A DNA stretch of 64,000 nucleotides from Anaerotignum faecicola (GCA_024460105.1 JANFXS010000001.1:339895-403894), one strand, 5' to 3'. Positions 23,563 through 32,686 are shown, counted from the first letter of the stretch. The notes: a model not told the origin generated them from the letters alone. Made by a program: numbers and translations.

Positions 23563-26004
23563 TTAAGGTTTTTTGTTCATAACTATTTTGTCGTCTTCAG
23601 CGCTTACAACAACGGTATCGCCTTTTTTAAACTTTCCTTCAAGGAAGTTTTCGGCAAAAGCGTCCTCAATTTTGCTCTGAAGCGCCCTTCTCAGCGGCCT
23701 TGCGCCGTAAGCTTGGTCAAACCCTGTTTTTGCAATAAAATCTATGGCGGTTTCGTCAAACTCCAGATCGATTTCCATATTTTCTTTTGTCCTTGATACG
23801 ATTTCTTTTGCCATAAGCCTTACAATGTCTTTTACGTTATCTTCGTTAAGGGCATGGAATACAATAATATCGTCTATCCTGTTTATAAACTCAGGTTTAA
23901 AGAGGTGTTTAACCTCGTCCATAACGTTCTTTTTCATATCGTCATAGCTTTTTTCACTGCTGCCGTCTGTTGTAAATCCAAGCTTTTTAGGCTCTACGAT
24001 ATTTCTTGCCCCGGCGTTTGAAGTCATAATTATTACAGTATTTTTAAAGTCGACTTTTCTTCCCTGCGCGTCGGTTATATGGCCGTCGTCAAGAACCTGC
24101 AAAAGTATATTGAAAACGTCCGGAGAAGCTTTTTCGATTTCATCAAAAAGTACAACCGAGTATGGTTTCCTTCTTACTTTTTCACTTAACTGGCCGCCTT
24201 CTTCATATCCCACGTATCCCGGAGGAGAACCAATCATTTTTGAAACGCTGTGTTTTTCCATATATTCGCTCATATCAATTCTTATCATAGCGTTTTCGTC
24301 GCCGAAAAGCACTTCTGCAAGGGCCTTGGAAAGTTCCGTTTTGCCGACTCCGGTAGGTCCGAGGAAAAGGAAAGAACCTATAGGACGTTTAGGATCTTTA
24401 AGCCCTACCCTGCCGCGGCGGATAGCCTTGCTTATTGCAGTTACGGCTTCGTCTTGGCCGATTACCCTTTCATGCAAAAGTTTTTCCATATTCATAAGCC
24501 GCTGGCCTTCTTCTTCCTGTATGCTTTTAACGGGTATTCCCGTCCAGCTGCTTACAACGTCGGCAATCTCGTTTTCGGTAACTTCAAGCCTTGTGTCGAT
24601 ATTCTTTTCTTCCCACTCCTTCTTTGCTTTTTCAAGCTGCTCTTTGATGGAGTTCTGTTCTTTTTTAACCGACGCGGCTTTTTCAAAGTCCTCCGTTTTT
24701 ATGGCTTCCTCTTTTTCTTTCTCAAGAGATTCCATTTTCCCTTCAAGATCCTTAACGTCCGAAGGCGCCGTGTAGCTTTTCAGCCTTACTTTTGAGGCCG
24801 CTTCGTCTATAAGATCGATAGCTTTATCGGGAAGGAACCTGTCCGTAATATATCTCGAACTCATTTTAACCGCCGCTTCTATAGCTTCGTCAGTGATTTT
24901 AACTTTATGGTGGGCTTCATACTTGTCCCTGAGTCCGTAAAGCATTTCAACTGCGGCCTCCTCCGAAGGTTCCTCAACCTTTACAGGCTGGAAACGCCTT
25001 TCGAGGGCGGCGTCTTTCTCAATATATTTCCTGTATTCTTCCATAGTCGTTGCGCCGATTAACTGTATTTCTCCCCTTGCAAGCGACGGTTTGAGTATAT
25101 TTGAAGCGTCAATGGCGCCTTCCGCACCGCCCGCGCCTATGATTGTGTGTATTTCATCTATAAAAAGTATCACTTTTCCGTCTTTTTTAACTTCGTCGAG
25201 CACGCCTTTGATTCTTTCCTCAAACTCGCCCCTGTATTTTGAACCGGCTATAAGCGAAGAGAGTTCAAGGCATACAACCCTTTTGTTCTTTAATATTTCA
25301 GGGATATCGCCTTTGGCTATTTTCTGCGCAAGGCCTTCGGCTATGGCCGTTTTGCCGACGCCCGGATCCCCTACAAGGCACGGATTGTTCTTTGTCCTTC
25401 TTGTTAAAATCTGTATAACCCTTTCAATTTCGTTGTCACGCCCAACGATAGGGTCGAATTTATCGTCCTGAGCCATTTTTGTAAAATCACGGCTGTATTT
25501 GTCAAGAGTAGGCGTCGAGGAATTTCCCGCCGCTTTCGGCTGTCCCATGCCGGCGCCGCCGGAAGGGCTTTCGCCTTCGCCAAGCATATTCATAATGTCC
25601 TCAAACATCCTCTGCAGATTTACTCCCAGACTTAAAAGCAGTTTAACTGCTATACAGTCGCTTTCATTAAGAAGGGCAATTAAAATATGTTCCGTGCCGA
25701 CATATCCGCTTCCCATATTAACGGCTTCCTGCACGCTCCTGTCAAGTATCCTTTTAACGCGCGGCGTATACCCTGCCACAGATGCCCCCGGAGTTCCCGC
25801 TCCTATTACTTCTTCAACCTTTTCCAGTATATCGTTATTGTTAATTCCTTGGCTTTCTATCGCTTTGGCCGAAACGCTGTCGGCAACAGATGAAAGTCCC
25901 AGAAGAATATGTTCCGTACCGAGATAGTTATGTCCGAGCTGTCCTGCATATTCCTGCGCTTTTTTAACAACTTCCTGTGCTTTTTGCGTAAATTTTCCCT
26001 GCAT
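23563..26004 (-). CDS. clpC: ATP-dependent Clp protease ATP-binding subunit ClpC
   Basis: Hsp100 unfoldase that feeds ClpP, with McsB-marked proteins as substrates in Firmicutes. 813 residues. Two ClpN repeats (AQEYAGQLGHNYLGTEHILLGL, then NMGSGYVGTEHILIALL), first AAA+ with GDPGVGKTAIAEG, a UVR-type coiled segment (EAIKTEDFEKAASVKKEQNS), and second AAA+ with FLGPTGVGKTELSKAL. Start at 26004 has AAGGAGG upstream; the longer frame to 26055 has none. A 169-base gap separates it from mcsB, wider than usual. Confidence 0.97.
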   Translation of the reverse strand: MQGKFTQKAQEVVKKAQEYAGQLGHNYLGTEHILLGLSSVADSVSAKAIESQGINNNDILEKVEEVIGAGTPGASVAGYTPRVKRILDRSVQEAVNMGSGYVGTEHILIALLNESDCIAVKLLLSLGVNLQRMFEDIMNMLGEGESPSGGAGMGQPKAAGNSSTPTLDKYSRDFTKMAQDDKFDPIVGRDNEIERVIQILTRRTKNNPCLVGDPGVGKTAIAEGLAQKIAKGDIPEILKNKRVVCLELSSLIAGSKYRGEFEERIKGVLDEVKKDGKVILFIDEIHTIIGAGGAEGAIDASNILKPSLARGEIQLIGATTMEEYRKYIEKDAALERRFQPVKVEEPSEEAAVEMLYGLRDKYEAHHKVKITDEAIEAAVKMSSRYITDRFLPDKAIDLIDEAASKVRLKSYTAPSDVKDLEGKMESLEKEKEEAIKTEDFEKAASVKKEQNSIKEQLEKAKKEWEEKNIDTRLEVTENEIADVVSSWTGIPVKSIQEEEGQRLMNMEKLLHERVIGQDEAVTAISKAIRRGRVGLKDPKRPIGSFLFLGPTGVGKTELSKALAEVLFGDENAMIRIDMSEYMEKHSVSKMIGSPPGYVGYEEGGQLSEKVRRKPYSVVLFDEIEKASPDVFNILLQVLDDGHITDAQGRKVDFKNTVIIMTSNAGARNIVEPKKLGFTTDGSSEKSYDDMKKNVMDEVKHLFKPEFINRIDDIIVFHALNEDNVKDIVRLMAKEIVSRTKENMEIDLEFDETAIDFIAKTGFDQAYGARPLRRALQSKIEDAFAENFLEGKFKKGDTVVVSAEDDKIVMNKKP

Positions 26005-26173
26005 AAATAAACCTCCTTTGCAGATTGCTTTATTCTGTTTTTGTATAAAGGCCATTTAAGGCCCGTTTATTGCATAATTCCGAATTAGGCCGGCGTACAA
26101 TTCACCGCCGCGGCAGCAGTGTATAATACAAGCTCTCTAAAATCCTGATTTAGCTGTATCCACCGTACCGGCC

Positions 26174-27211
26174 TTACTCTCTGCCCGAAAAGACGTCCCT
26201 AAGGTATTTTGCCCTTAATTCGTCTCTCTTATTAACATCGGACCCGCTCCCCAAATTGTTTTGTATATTTCCGGGCTGTATATTTATCATTATCGTATAA
26301 AGGCTCTTTTTAGGTTTAGGCGCGTCCAACACTCCCGCCATATAACCCTCCCTTATATTGGAAAGGTACGACATTGCTTCCTTTGCGGAAATTTTTCTTG
26401 CGTTAGTTATTATACCGTATGAGCGGTAAACTTTGTCCTCAAAATCTGCCGCGTTGCCTTTAATGAAGCGTTCGCGTTCTTTTGTTTCCTGTTCTTCAAC
26501 AAATTTAACGGCGTTTTTAAGGTTTTCTATTATTTCTTCCTCGCTTCTTCCCAATGTAATCTGGTTTGAAATCTGATAAACGGAACCGTTGGCCTCGCTG
26601 CCCTCGCCGTAAGTCCCGCGCACGGTTATGCCGAACTTGCTTAATGCGTTAACAACGCCTACAATTTTGCTTGCCCTCTCAAGCGCCGGGAGATGCACCA
26701 TGAATGAAGCCCTCAGCCCTGTGCCTATATTTGTAGGGCACGCCGTTATATAGCCGCTGTTTTCATTAAAGGCATATTCAACGCTTTCCTCAATAAGATT
26801 GTCTATTTTATCCGCCAAATCAAAAGCTTTGTCAATCTGTTTGCCGGGGAGAATCGTCTGTATCCTTATATGATCCTCTTCATTAAGCATAATGCTTATT
26901 GTTTCGTCGTCCTTTATCAGCACGCCGCAGCTTTCATTTTTTGCAACCAGCACGGGGCTTATAATATGGCTTTCCATGAGAGCGCGCTTTTCGTTTGCCG
27001 AAAGCGTTTCAACTTCCGTAAACTTAAACTGGCTTCCCAAGGGGGTTCTGTCATTAAGCAGGGCGCCTTTAACGTCGTTAATTACGTTTTCGGCGTCGCT
27101 TTTTGACATTCTTCCCGGAAACGGATATTTTTTAATATTCCTTGCAAGCCTTACGCGGCTTGAAATAACAATGCCGCTGTCAACTTCTTTATTTTCATAC
27201 CATTTAAGCAT
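26174..27211 (-). CDS. mcsB: protein arginine kinase McsB
   Basis: Phosphagen-kinase-like enzyme that phosphorylates arginines and marks proteins for ClpC-ClpP. 345 residues. VISSRVRLARNIKKYPFPG at the N-terminus binds ATP phosphates; the catalytic acid region LNEEDHIRIQ and the guanidino-kinase TACPTNIGTGLRAS motif are intact, as is the later RGTYGEGSEA. The start follows GGGAGG inside the end of mcsA (three bases between genes), so translation is coupled. McsA is its activator. Confidence 0.96.
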   Translation of the reverse strand: MLKWYENKEVDSGIVISSRVRLARNIKKYPFPGRMSKSDAENVINDVKGALLNDRTPLGSQFKFTEVETLSANEKRALMESHIISPVLVAKNESCGVLIKDDETISIMLNEEDHIRIQTILPGKQIDKAFDLADKIDNLIEESVEYAFNENSGYITACPTNIGTGLRASFMVHLPALERASKIVGVVNALSKFGITVRGTYGEGSEANGSVYQISNQITLGRSEEEIIENLKNAVKFVEEQETKERERFIKGNAADFEDKVYRSYGIITNARKISAKEAMSYLSNIREGYMAGVLDAPKPKKSLYTIMINIQPGNIQNNLGSGSDVNKRDELRAKYLRDVFSGRE

Positions 27212-27214
27212 ATG

Positions 27215-27718
27215 TTATTCCTCCCTGCCTATTTCCCTTATCCTGTCCCTCAGTTTTGCCGCTTCCTCGTATTCCTCATTCTCAACGGCCGCCGCGAGTT
27301 TCCTTTTCAGTGTGTCAAGCTCACGCTTTTTCATCATCCGGCCGCCGCTTTTCTGCGGTATTTTGCCTTTATGTTCATTACTGCCGTGAATACTTTTTAA
27401 AGTAGGCTGAAGATTGTTATAAAAAGAGTCATAGCAATCGGAACATCCAAGCCTTCCGCTTCTCATAAAATCCTCATACGTCATGCCGCAGTTCGGGCAT
27501 CTCAGCCCTGCATTTTTATATCCGCCGCCAATCCCTGCCGGAGAAGCGGCCATATTAAACAAATCCTGAAACATATTATTAAAATCGAATGAAAAACCGT
27601 TTCCTATATCGCTTGCCGCCGCACATTCGGCACAAAGATGGACTTCCTTAACGTCCCCGTTAATTATTTGTTTCATGTGTACAGTCGCCTGATTTTTTTT
27701 ACATTTTTCACAAAGCAT
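27215..27718 (-). CDS. mcsA: protein-arginine kinase activator McsA
   Basis: Zinc protein that activates McsB. 167 residues. Four CXXC motifs in two pairs: CEKC with CAEC near residues 3-35, and CPNC with CSDC near residues 75-100. A C-terminal UVR domain follows (LKRKLAAAVENEEYEEAAKLRDRI). The ATG at 27718 has GGAGG upstream; the longer frame to 27748 runs through the operator. It is the first gene of the operon. ctsR, normally directly upstream, is missing. Confidence 0.95.
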   Translation of the reverse strand: MLCEKCKKNQATVHMKQIINGDVKEVHLCAECAAASDIGNGFSFDFNNMFQDLFNMAASPAGIGGGYKNAGLRCPNCGMTYEDFMRSGRLGCSDCYDSFYNNLQPTLKSIHGSNEHKGKIPQKSGGRMMKKRELDTLKRKLAAAVENEEYEEAAKLRDRIREIGREE

Positions 27719-27740
27719 AATTACACCTCCAAGCTTTTTA

Positions 27741-27767
27741 TTAGCCATCTCATCGCATGAGTGCTAA
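27741..27767. promoter_or_regulatory. CIRCE-like operator, copy 1
   Basis: TTAGCCATC, a 9-base spacer, GAGTGCTAA. The right arm matches the HrcA operator consensus exactly and the left arm in seven of nine positions. It lies 23 bases before the mcsA start and downstream of the promoter at 27807-27834. Confidence 0.7.
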
Positions 27768-27806
27768 CCAAAGCTAAAAATTATAAGACCTTTTACAGTC
27801 TCTATT

Positions 27807-27834
27807 ATTATACATATATTCATATAAAATACAA
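27807..27834 (-). promoter_or_regulatory. mcsA promoter P2 (proximal)
   Basis: TTGTAT (27834-27829), 16 bases, TATAAT (27812-27807). Predicted start near 27799, placing operator copy 1 in the 5' untranslated region. Confidence 0.65.
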
Positions 27835-27868
27835 TTTAAACCTTTTTTAACAAAACACCTTCAATTTA

Positions 27869-27895
27869 TTAGCCACCTAAACGCATGACTGCTAA
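27869..27895. promoter_or_regulatory. CIRCE-like operator, copy 2
   Basis: TTAGCCACC, a 9-base spacer, GACTGCTAA: the same arm and spacer lengths as copy 1, more degenerate, with CGCATGA shared at the spacer/right-arm junction. It lies just downstream of the distal promoter. Confidence 0.55.
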
Positions 27896-27908
27896 TCAAT
27901 TTCTAATT

Positions 27909-27939
27909 GTTATAATACACTTTTTTTTGCCAATGTCAA
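27909..27939 (-). promoter_or_regulatory. mcsA promoter P1 (distal)
   Basis: TTGACA (27939-27934) followed by TATAAC at 19 bases (27914-27909) or ATTATA at 17 bases (27916-27911). Together with operator copy 2 it repeats the promoter-operator layout of P2. The rest of 27719-28020 is AT-rich with no gene. Confidence 0.55.
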
Positions 27940-28023
27940 TAGTTTTTTTAAATTTTTCAAAAAATTTTTTATAAAGAAGTTTCCTTCCTTTATAAAATAT
28001 GCTTCCCTATTGCCGCAATTATA

Positions 28024-28054
28024 TAAAAGGCCGTTTTAATATTCTTAAAACGGC
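28024..28054 (-). terminator. terminator of the CcdA-TlpA gene
   Basis: GCCGTTTTA pairs with TAAAACGGC, followed by CTTTTATAT on the minus strand, 12 bases after the stop. Confidence 0.8.
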
Positions 28055-28066
28055 TCGATGTACATT

Positions 28067-29314
28067 TTACTCGATGTCCTTAAATTCTCCTTCCATAGTC
28101 TGTTCCACGATATTTTCCATAATATCTTTTGTTAAAGCGCTTGGGGCGTATCCGAATATATTGCCGTTTTTGTCAATCATAAATGTGGTCGGAAAAGCAG
28201 AGATGCCGTACTGCGAAAACGTTTCATAGCTTTCGTCGAATACAACCGGGAACGTGTACCCTTCATCCGAAAGAAATTCAATAATGCCTTCGCGGCTTAC
28301 TTCCCTGCCAAGGTTAGGAGCGGCAACGCCCAGCACTATCAAATCTTCTCCGTTTTCACCATGTTCCTCGTAAAGCTTTTGTATATCGGGCATTTCCGCC
28401 TTGCACGGCGGGCACCATGTAGCCCAAAAATTCAGGAACACCACCTTTCCCTTATATTCTGAAAGCGTATGTTCATTACCGTATTGATCGGTCAGCGTAA
28501 AATCCGGAGCGGCTATTTCGTCCGAACTGCCGCCGCCGCTTTCGCTTCCGTCGATTTCATTCGCGTCCTCATCGCTATAATTTTCAGTAGGCTGAGCGCC
28601 TGAATTATCCCCGAACGACGAAAGGTATCCTGTAAATCCGTTCATAAATCCCGTAAGCGTCATAAAGCCCATTAATATAAGTATAGCGGCCCCAACCTTA
28701 ACCGCGGCGTTAACAATGTTTTTCCTATGTTTAAAAAATTCGAGGGCTTTTCCCGTAAACAACCCAACGGCTAAAAACGGCGCTACAAAACCGACTGTGT
28801 AACAGCCTATAAGCATAAATCCTGTTTTTGAAGCGGAAGCCGAACCCGCCATAAGCAAAACGCCCCCGAGAGCAGGCCCGACACAAGGCGTCCATGCAAA
28901 ACTAAATGTAAATCCCAATATAAACGCATATAAAGGACCCATCGCGCCGCCGTCGAAAGACAAATGGAACCGCCTTTCCTTTTCTATTGCCATTGAGCGG
29001 CCGAAAAATCCGAACTGATAGAGACCGAATACAATCATAATAATACCGCTTATGCGTGCAAAAAGAGTCCTGTTTCCGCTGAAAAAGCGTCCCAACGCCG
29101 TAAATCCGACGCCGAGCAGGAAAAATGCAAAACTGATTCCCACAACAAAAAACACTGTATTTAACAATACTTTTTTCCTTGGGTAGCATATTTCGCCGTT
29201 TTCATCTACTTCCTTCGCCCCTCCGGCCATATAGCTTACATAAAGAGGAACAAGCGGCAGTACGCACGGCGAAAAAAAGCTGACTATCCCCTGAAAAAAC
29301 AATGTAAATATCAA
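28067..29314 (-). CDS. CcdA membrane domain fused to a TlpA-type thioredoxin domain
   Basis: A 415-residue fusion that would pass electrons from cytoplasmic thioredoxin through the membrane to an outer redox domain. Residues 1-220 form a CcdA/DsbD-beta unit with the redox cysteines in FFSPCVLPLVPLY and FAWTPCVGPALGG. After an acidic, Ser/Gly-rich linker comes a TlpA/ResA domain with FWATWCPPCKAEMP (CXXC active site) and the cis-Pro region ISAFPTTFMID. The start is a TTG at 29314 with only a weak AGAGAA ahead of it, so the exact start is less sure. Monocistronic. Confidence 0.9.
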   Translation of the reverse strand: MIFTLFFQGIVSFFSPCVLPLVPLYVSYMAGGAKEVDENGEICYPRKKVLLNTVFFVVGISFAFFLLGVGFTALGRFFSGNRTLFARISGIIMIVFGLYQFGFFGRSMAIEKERRFHLSFDGGAMGPLYAFILGFTFSFAWTPCVGPALGGVLLMAGSASASKTGFMLIGCYTVGFVAPFLAVGLFTGKALEFFKHRKNIVNAAVKVGAAILILMGFMTLTGFMNGFTGYLSSFGDNSGAQPTENYSDEDANEIDGSESGGGSSDEIAAPDFTLTDQYGNEHTLSEYKGKVVFLNFWATWCPPCKAEMPDIQKLYEEHGENGEDLIVLGVAAPNLGREVSREGIIEFLSDEGYTFPVVFDESYETFSQYGISAFPTTFMIDKNGNIFGYAPSALTKDIMENIVEQTMEGEFKDIE

Positions 29315-29471
29315 AACTAAATTCTCTGCTGAAAATATAATATACCGCCTCCATTATTTAATATTTGCCTTAAAAGCCGTTAAAAGCCAAACCCACACGC
29401 CTGAACCGATTTTAAAACTCCTTGAGCTTCTGAAATAAACGCCGACAATATTTAACTCTGCCGTCAGCGCG

Positions 29472-30146
29472 TCATCTTAATAAAAATTTTTCAAATGCGC
29501 CGCTTGTATCCCGGGCAGACAGTTCAACCGTTTCCCCTGTTTGCGGATGCCGGAATTTAAGGCCGCATGCACAAAGGGCAATAGCAAAACGCCCCCTGCG
29601 CCTGATAAACGCCGCGTTGTATTTAGCGTCGCCCCAAAGCGGTACGCCCCTTGACGCAAACTGTACCCTGATTTGATGGTGGCGTCCGGTAAAAAGACGT
29701 ATTTTCACAAGCGAAAGAGTTTCAAATTCCTCGTCATCCACAGTATCCAAAACAGTGTACTCAAGTTTTGCGGCTTTCGCCCCTTTTACGCCTTCTTTGA
29801 CGACGCGGCTTATATTCGACCTTTGGTCTTTAAACAGGAAATCCGTAAAAATCCCGTTCCTTTTGTCGGGGACGCCGCACAGTACGGCTTCATATTCCTT
29901 AACAAATCCGCCCTCCTGCATATCCCTGCTCAGGGCGGCGGCCGTACTTCCGTCTTTAGCGAACAGCGTTATGCCGCTTACCGGCCTGTCAAGGCGGTTT
30001 ATTATGTTTAACGGCGTATTTAAATATTTTTCCAAATAAGAAACCAAATCCGTATCGCCTGTTTTATCAGCCTGCGACGGCATCCCGCACGGCTTGAAAA
30101 CGGCGCACAGCCTGCTGTCGTTTAAAAGAATTTTAATGTCCCGCAT
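29472..30146 (-). CDS. RluA-family pseudouridine synthase
   Basis: Converts specific uridines in RNA to pseudouridine. 224 residues, compact and without an S4 domain. The catalytic Asp lies in IINRLDRPVSGITLF (about residue 51). Family motifs LFTGRHHQIRVQFASRG and GDAKYN follow. The ATG at 30146 overlaps the end of the GH13 gene by 14 bases, so translation is coupled. Which RNA is modified cannot be told; the Asn before RLD, where many family members have His, is a small deviation. Confidence 0.9.
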   Translation of the reverse strand: MRDIKILLNDSRLCAVFKPCGMPSQADKTGDTDLVSYLEKYLNTPLNIINRLDRPVSGITLFAKDGSTAAALSRDMQEGGFVKEYEAVLCGVPDKRNGIFTDFLFKDQRSNISRVVKEGVKGAKAAKLEYTVLDTVDDEEFETLSLVKIRLFTGRHHQIRVQFASRGVPLWGDAKYNAAFIRRRGRFAIALCACGLKFRHPQTGETVELSARDTSGAFEKFLLR

Positions 30147-32154
30147 GAAAAATAACCCCGCTTCTTCCTTCAAGCACAACGTCAATTATCCCGTTGCGAA
30201 CGCCGAACCTTTCTCCCGAATATCCAAAACCGTTTTTATTCGTCAAATACATTTTTTCCATAAAATCATCATTTCTTACGCCTATGCGCCAGACGGGTAT
30301 GGAAACCCTTCTCTCCGTTTCATTGTTGTTAAACGCCACTGCAAATTTATCTTTAAAATCAAACCTTCCGTATGAAATCAAACCGTAATCTTCATTTAAA
30401 AACATTGTCGATCCAAAATTAAGCGCCGGATATTTTTTTCTAATGCCTATAAGCTCCCTGTGGAATTCTATAAGGCTTAAATCTTCCCGTCCCCAAGGGT
30501 ATGTGCGCCTGTTGTCCGGATCCGTAAAGCCGCACAGCCCGGCTTCGTCCCCGTAATAAATTGTCGGCGAGCCGACCCATGTCATTTGGAACATAACCGC
30601 TTCCCTGAATACGGCCGTATTTATCCCCTCTTCGGCTTCATGGCTTTTTAAACCGCCGAGCCTTCCGCATTTCATGTTCGTTCTTGTCAAAAAACGCGAA
30701 TGGTCGTGGTTGCTCAGTTCGTTCATCGCCGTAAAAAGAGACTGCCTTGGAAGCCGCGCCATATTCCGAACCATAGTGTCGGCAAACGCCTCTCCGTTAT
30801 TCAGCAGATCTTCCCTGAAGCTGTCGCCGTGCTTCTCCATGCCGCACAAAAAGAAACTTAAGGGTTCCATAAAAGCGTCGTAATTCATGATTGTATCCCA
30901 CTCGCGCCCGTTAAGCCATGGCGACGCGTCGCCGTAATGTTCAGCAAGTATCACCGCTTCCGGCTTTGCGCTTTTAACCGCTTTTCTGAACTCCCGCCAA
31001 AAATAATGGTTATATTCCGCGCTCCTGCCTAAATCGGCCGCAACGTCTATGCGCCATCCGTCGGCGTTATAAGGCGGCATAAGCCATTTTTTTGCAATGT
31101 GCATTACATCGTTAAAAAGTTCCTTCGAACCTTCATAATTGAGCTTAGGGTGGTTAGGGAACCCCCACCAGCCTTCATAGCTGTCGGGCCATTCCCTTTC
31201 GTTCTGCCAAATAAAATAATTTTCATACGGGCTGTTTTTATCCTCGTACGCGCCTTTCTCATATCCCGCTTCACGTTTGTAAACGCCCTGCTTGTTGAGC
31301 CATTTGTTAAAATCGCCGCAGTGGTTGAAAACGCCGTCCAGTATTACCTTTATTCCCATTCCGTGCGCTTTCCTGACAAGCTCCATGAAAACCTCGTCGC
31401 TTGCAATCAGGTTTTTATAATCCGTAGTCCTTTTAATATATTTCCCCGCATTTTTGTTGTCCTTCCCATCAGGCCTCACAGGCACGCCGCCGTCGCGCAC
31501 AATGCGGCCGATATGCGGATCCACATGGTCGTAATCCTGTATATCGTATTTGTGGTTGCTCGGCGAAACAAATATGGGGTTAAAATATATTGCGTCAATC
31601 CCCAGGTTTTTAAGATAACCCAGTTTATTTATTACGCCCCTCAGATCCCCGCCGTAAAAATTCTGTATATCGTTTTCCTCAGGCGGCTCATACCAGTCCT
31701 TAACCTTATGCACGGGCTTATCCCAGTAAACGTATTCCCCGTCGCATACGTCGTTTGACATATCGCCGTTTGAAAACCTGTCTACATATATTTGGTACAT
31801 AACGCTGCCCCTGCTCCAAAGCGGCGTTTTGAAATTTTTTATTATAACGAAATCGGCGTATCTCAGCGGTTCTTTGCTTACGCCCGCTTTTGAATAGTAA
31901 TGCAAAGTTCCGTTCTGCCTTATTTCAAAATAATACCTTATGTCCTTATCCGACGGCAGAAAAACTCCCCTGTAATAATCAAAAACGCCGTCGCTTTCGC
32001 TGAGCTTCATTTTAATACGACCTTCGTCCCAAACAATAAAAGCTTCTTCCGCATTGTTTTCAAGCGTTCTTAGAATAACCGTCACTTTATCGCGCCATGT
32101 GGGTTCCTCCGGGTAACGGAAACTGCGGGTTTCATCGCTGAAAACCGCTTCCAT
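30133..32154 (-). CDS. glycoside hydrolase family 13 (cyclomaltodextrinase/neopullulanase-like)
   Basis: Cytoplasmic alpha-glucan hydrolase for maltodextrin-type oligosaccharides. An N-terminal beta domain of CBM34 type (MEAVFSDETRSF to about residue 115) precedes the barrel. Conserved regions are VILDGVFNHCG, the nucleophile Asp in GWRIDVAADLG, the acid Glu in VILAEHYGD and the third acid in ELSNHDHSR. About 673 residues. I prefer the ATG at 32154 because family members begin near this point; ATGs at 32211 and 32193 are possible and none has a good ribosome site. No signal peptide. A strong promoter lies just upstream. Confidence 0.9.
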   Translation of the reverse strand: MEAVFSDETRSFRYPEEPTWRDKVTVILRTLENNAEEAFIVWDEGRIKMKLSESDGVFDYYRGVFLPSDKDIRYYFEIRQNGTLHYYSKAGVSKEPLRYADFVIIKNFKTPLWSRGSVMYQIYVDRFSNGDMSNDVCDGEYVYWDKPVHKVKDWYEPPEENDIQNFYGGDLRGVINKLGYLKNLGIDAIYFNPIFVSPSNHKYDIQDYDHVDPHIGRIVRDGGVPVRPDGKDNKNAGKYIKRTTDYKNLIASDEVFMELVRKAHGMGIKVILDGVFNHCGDFNKWLNKQGVYKREAGYEKGAYEDKNSPYENYFIWQNEREWPDSYEGWWGFPNHPKLNYEGSKELFNDVMHIAKKWLMPPYNADGWRIDVAADLGRSAEYNHYFWREFRKAVKSAKPEAVILAEHYGDASPWLNGREWDTIMNYDAFMEPLSFFLCGMEKHGDSFREDLLNNGEAFADTMVRNMARLPRQSLFTAMNELSNHDHSRFLTRTNMKCGRLGGLKSHEAEEGINTAVFREAVMFQMTWVGSPTIYYGDEAGLCGFTDPDNRRTYPWGREDLSLIEFHRELIGIRKKYPALNFGSTMFLNEDYGLISYGRFDFKDKFAVAFNNNETERRVSIPVWRIGVRNDDFMEKMYLTNKNGFGYSGERFGVRNGIIDVVLEGRSGVIFHAGH

Positions 32155-32241
32155 ATTAAGTTCTTCGCACTTTTCATGTCCTCTGCCAATCATTCGGATA
32201 CCAACTTTCATCTAATCTAAACATCAGGTAAAATTATTATT

Positions 32242-32270
32242 AGTATATTATTTATTTTTACGCCGGTCAA
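32242..32270 (-). promoter_or_regulatory. GH13 gene promoter
   Basis: TTGACC (32270-32265), 17 bases, TATACT (32247-32242). Predicted start near 32235. Confidence 0.75.
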
Positions 32271-32545
32271 TCGGATTTATAAATGTTCTGTAATTCATAA
32301 ACTAAAAAATTCTGTATCTGCACATTGTTGTTATTTAACCGCCGTTATATATCGGATTTTTGCGCAAAACCGCCTTTTTATTTACCGGATTTTCCTGTTT
32401 AATCCTAAGCTTTGAATGATGCTCCGGCTTTCTTTTACGCTCAATAAAGCATCGTAATTATATTATTTTGCATTTTAAGCGGATCTGTTAATAAACATCT
32501 TATTTTTAATCCCCATTAAATATCCACGCAAGTTATGAATAAAAT

Positions 32546-32651
32546 GAAAAAAGACAGTCCGCCGAAAGACTGTCTTTTCTCACAAAGAGAAGGTATTTCT
32601 TATTGGGGATGCATATAAAATGCACCGTGAAAATATTGGGGAATTTTCACT
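32546..32651 (-). ncRNA. candidate small RNA with C-rich loops
   Basis: A transcript of about 106 bases is predicted between a strong promoter (32658-32686) and an intrinsic terminator (32549-32578). From the 5' end: a hairpin GTGAAAAT/ATTTTCAC that exposes TCCCCA; a hairpin TGCAT/ATGCA followed at once by a second TCCCCAAT; a single-stranded ACCTTCTCTTTG; then the terminator stem AAAAGACAGTC/GACTGTCTTTT with TTTTTTCATTTT. No ORF with a ribosome site is present. C-rich loops of this sort in RsaE/RoxS-type RNAs pair with shine-dalgarno sequences. Target regulation is inference. Confidence 0.6.
32547..32578 (-). terminator. terminator of the candidate small RNA
   Basis: AAAAGACAGTC and GACTGTCTTTT form an 11-bp stem around a TTTCGGC loop, with a T-run on both strands, so it may also stop transcription from the other side. 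Confidence 0.85.
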
Positions 32652-32657
32652 GCTATA

Positions 32658-32686
32658 AGTATACCACAGTGTTAAAAAATTGTCTA
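32658..32686 (-). promoter_or_regulatory. promoter of the candidate small RNA
   Basis: TAGACA (32686-32681), 17 bases, TATACT (32663-32658) with TGTGG before the -10 (extended -10). It points away from the BofC_C gene end, with no coding sequence before the terminator. 32687-32846 is AT-rich and empty. Confidence 0.75.

Noticed and set aside
27741-27895. CtsR heptad operator upstream of mcsA
   Set aside because: I looked for tandem GGTCAAA-type heptads and found none; the inverted repeats fit CIRCE geometry instead.
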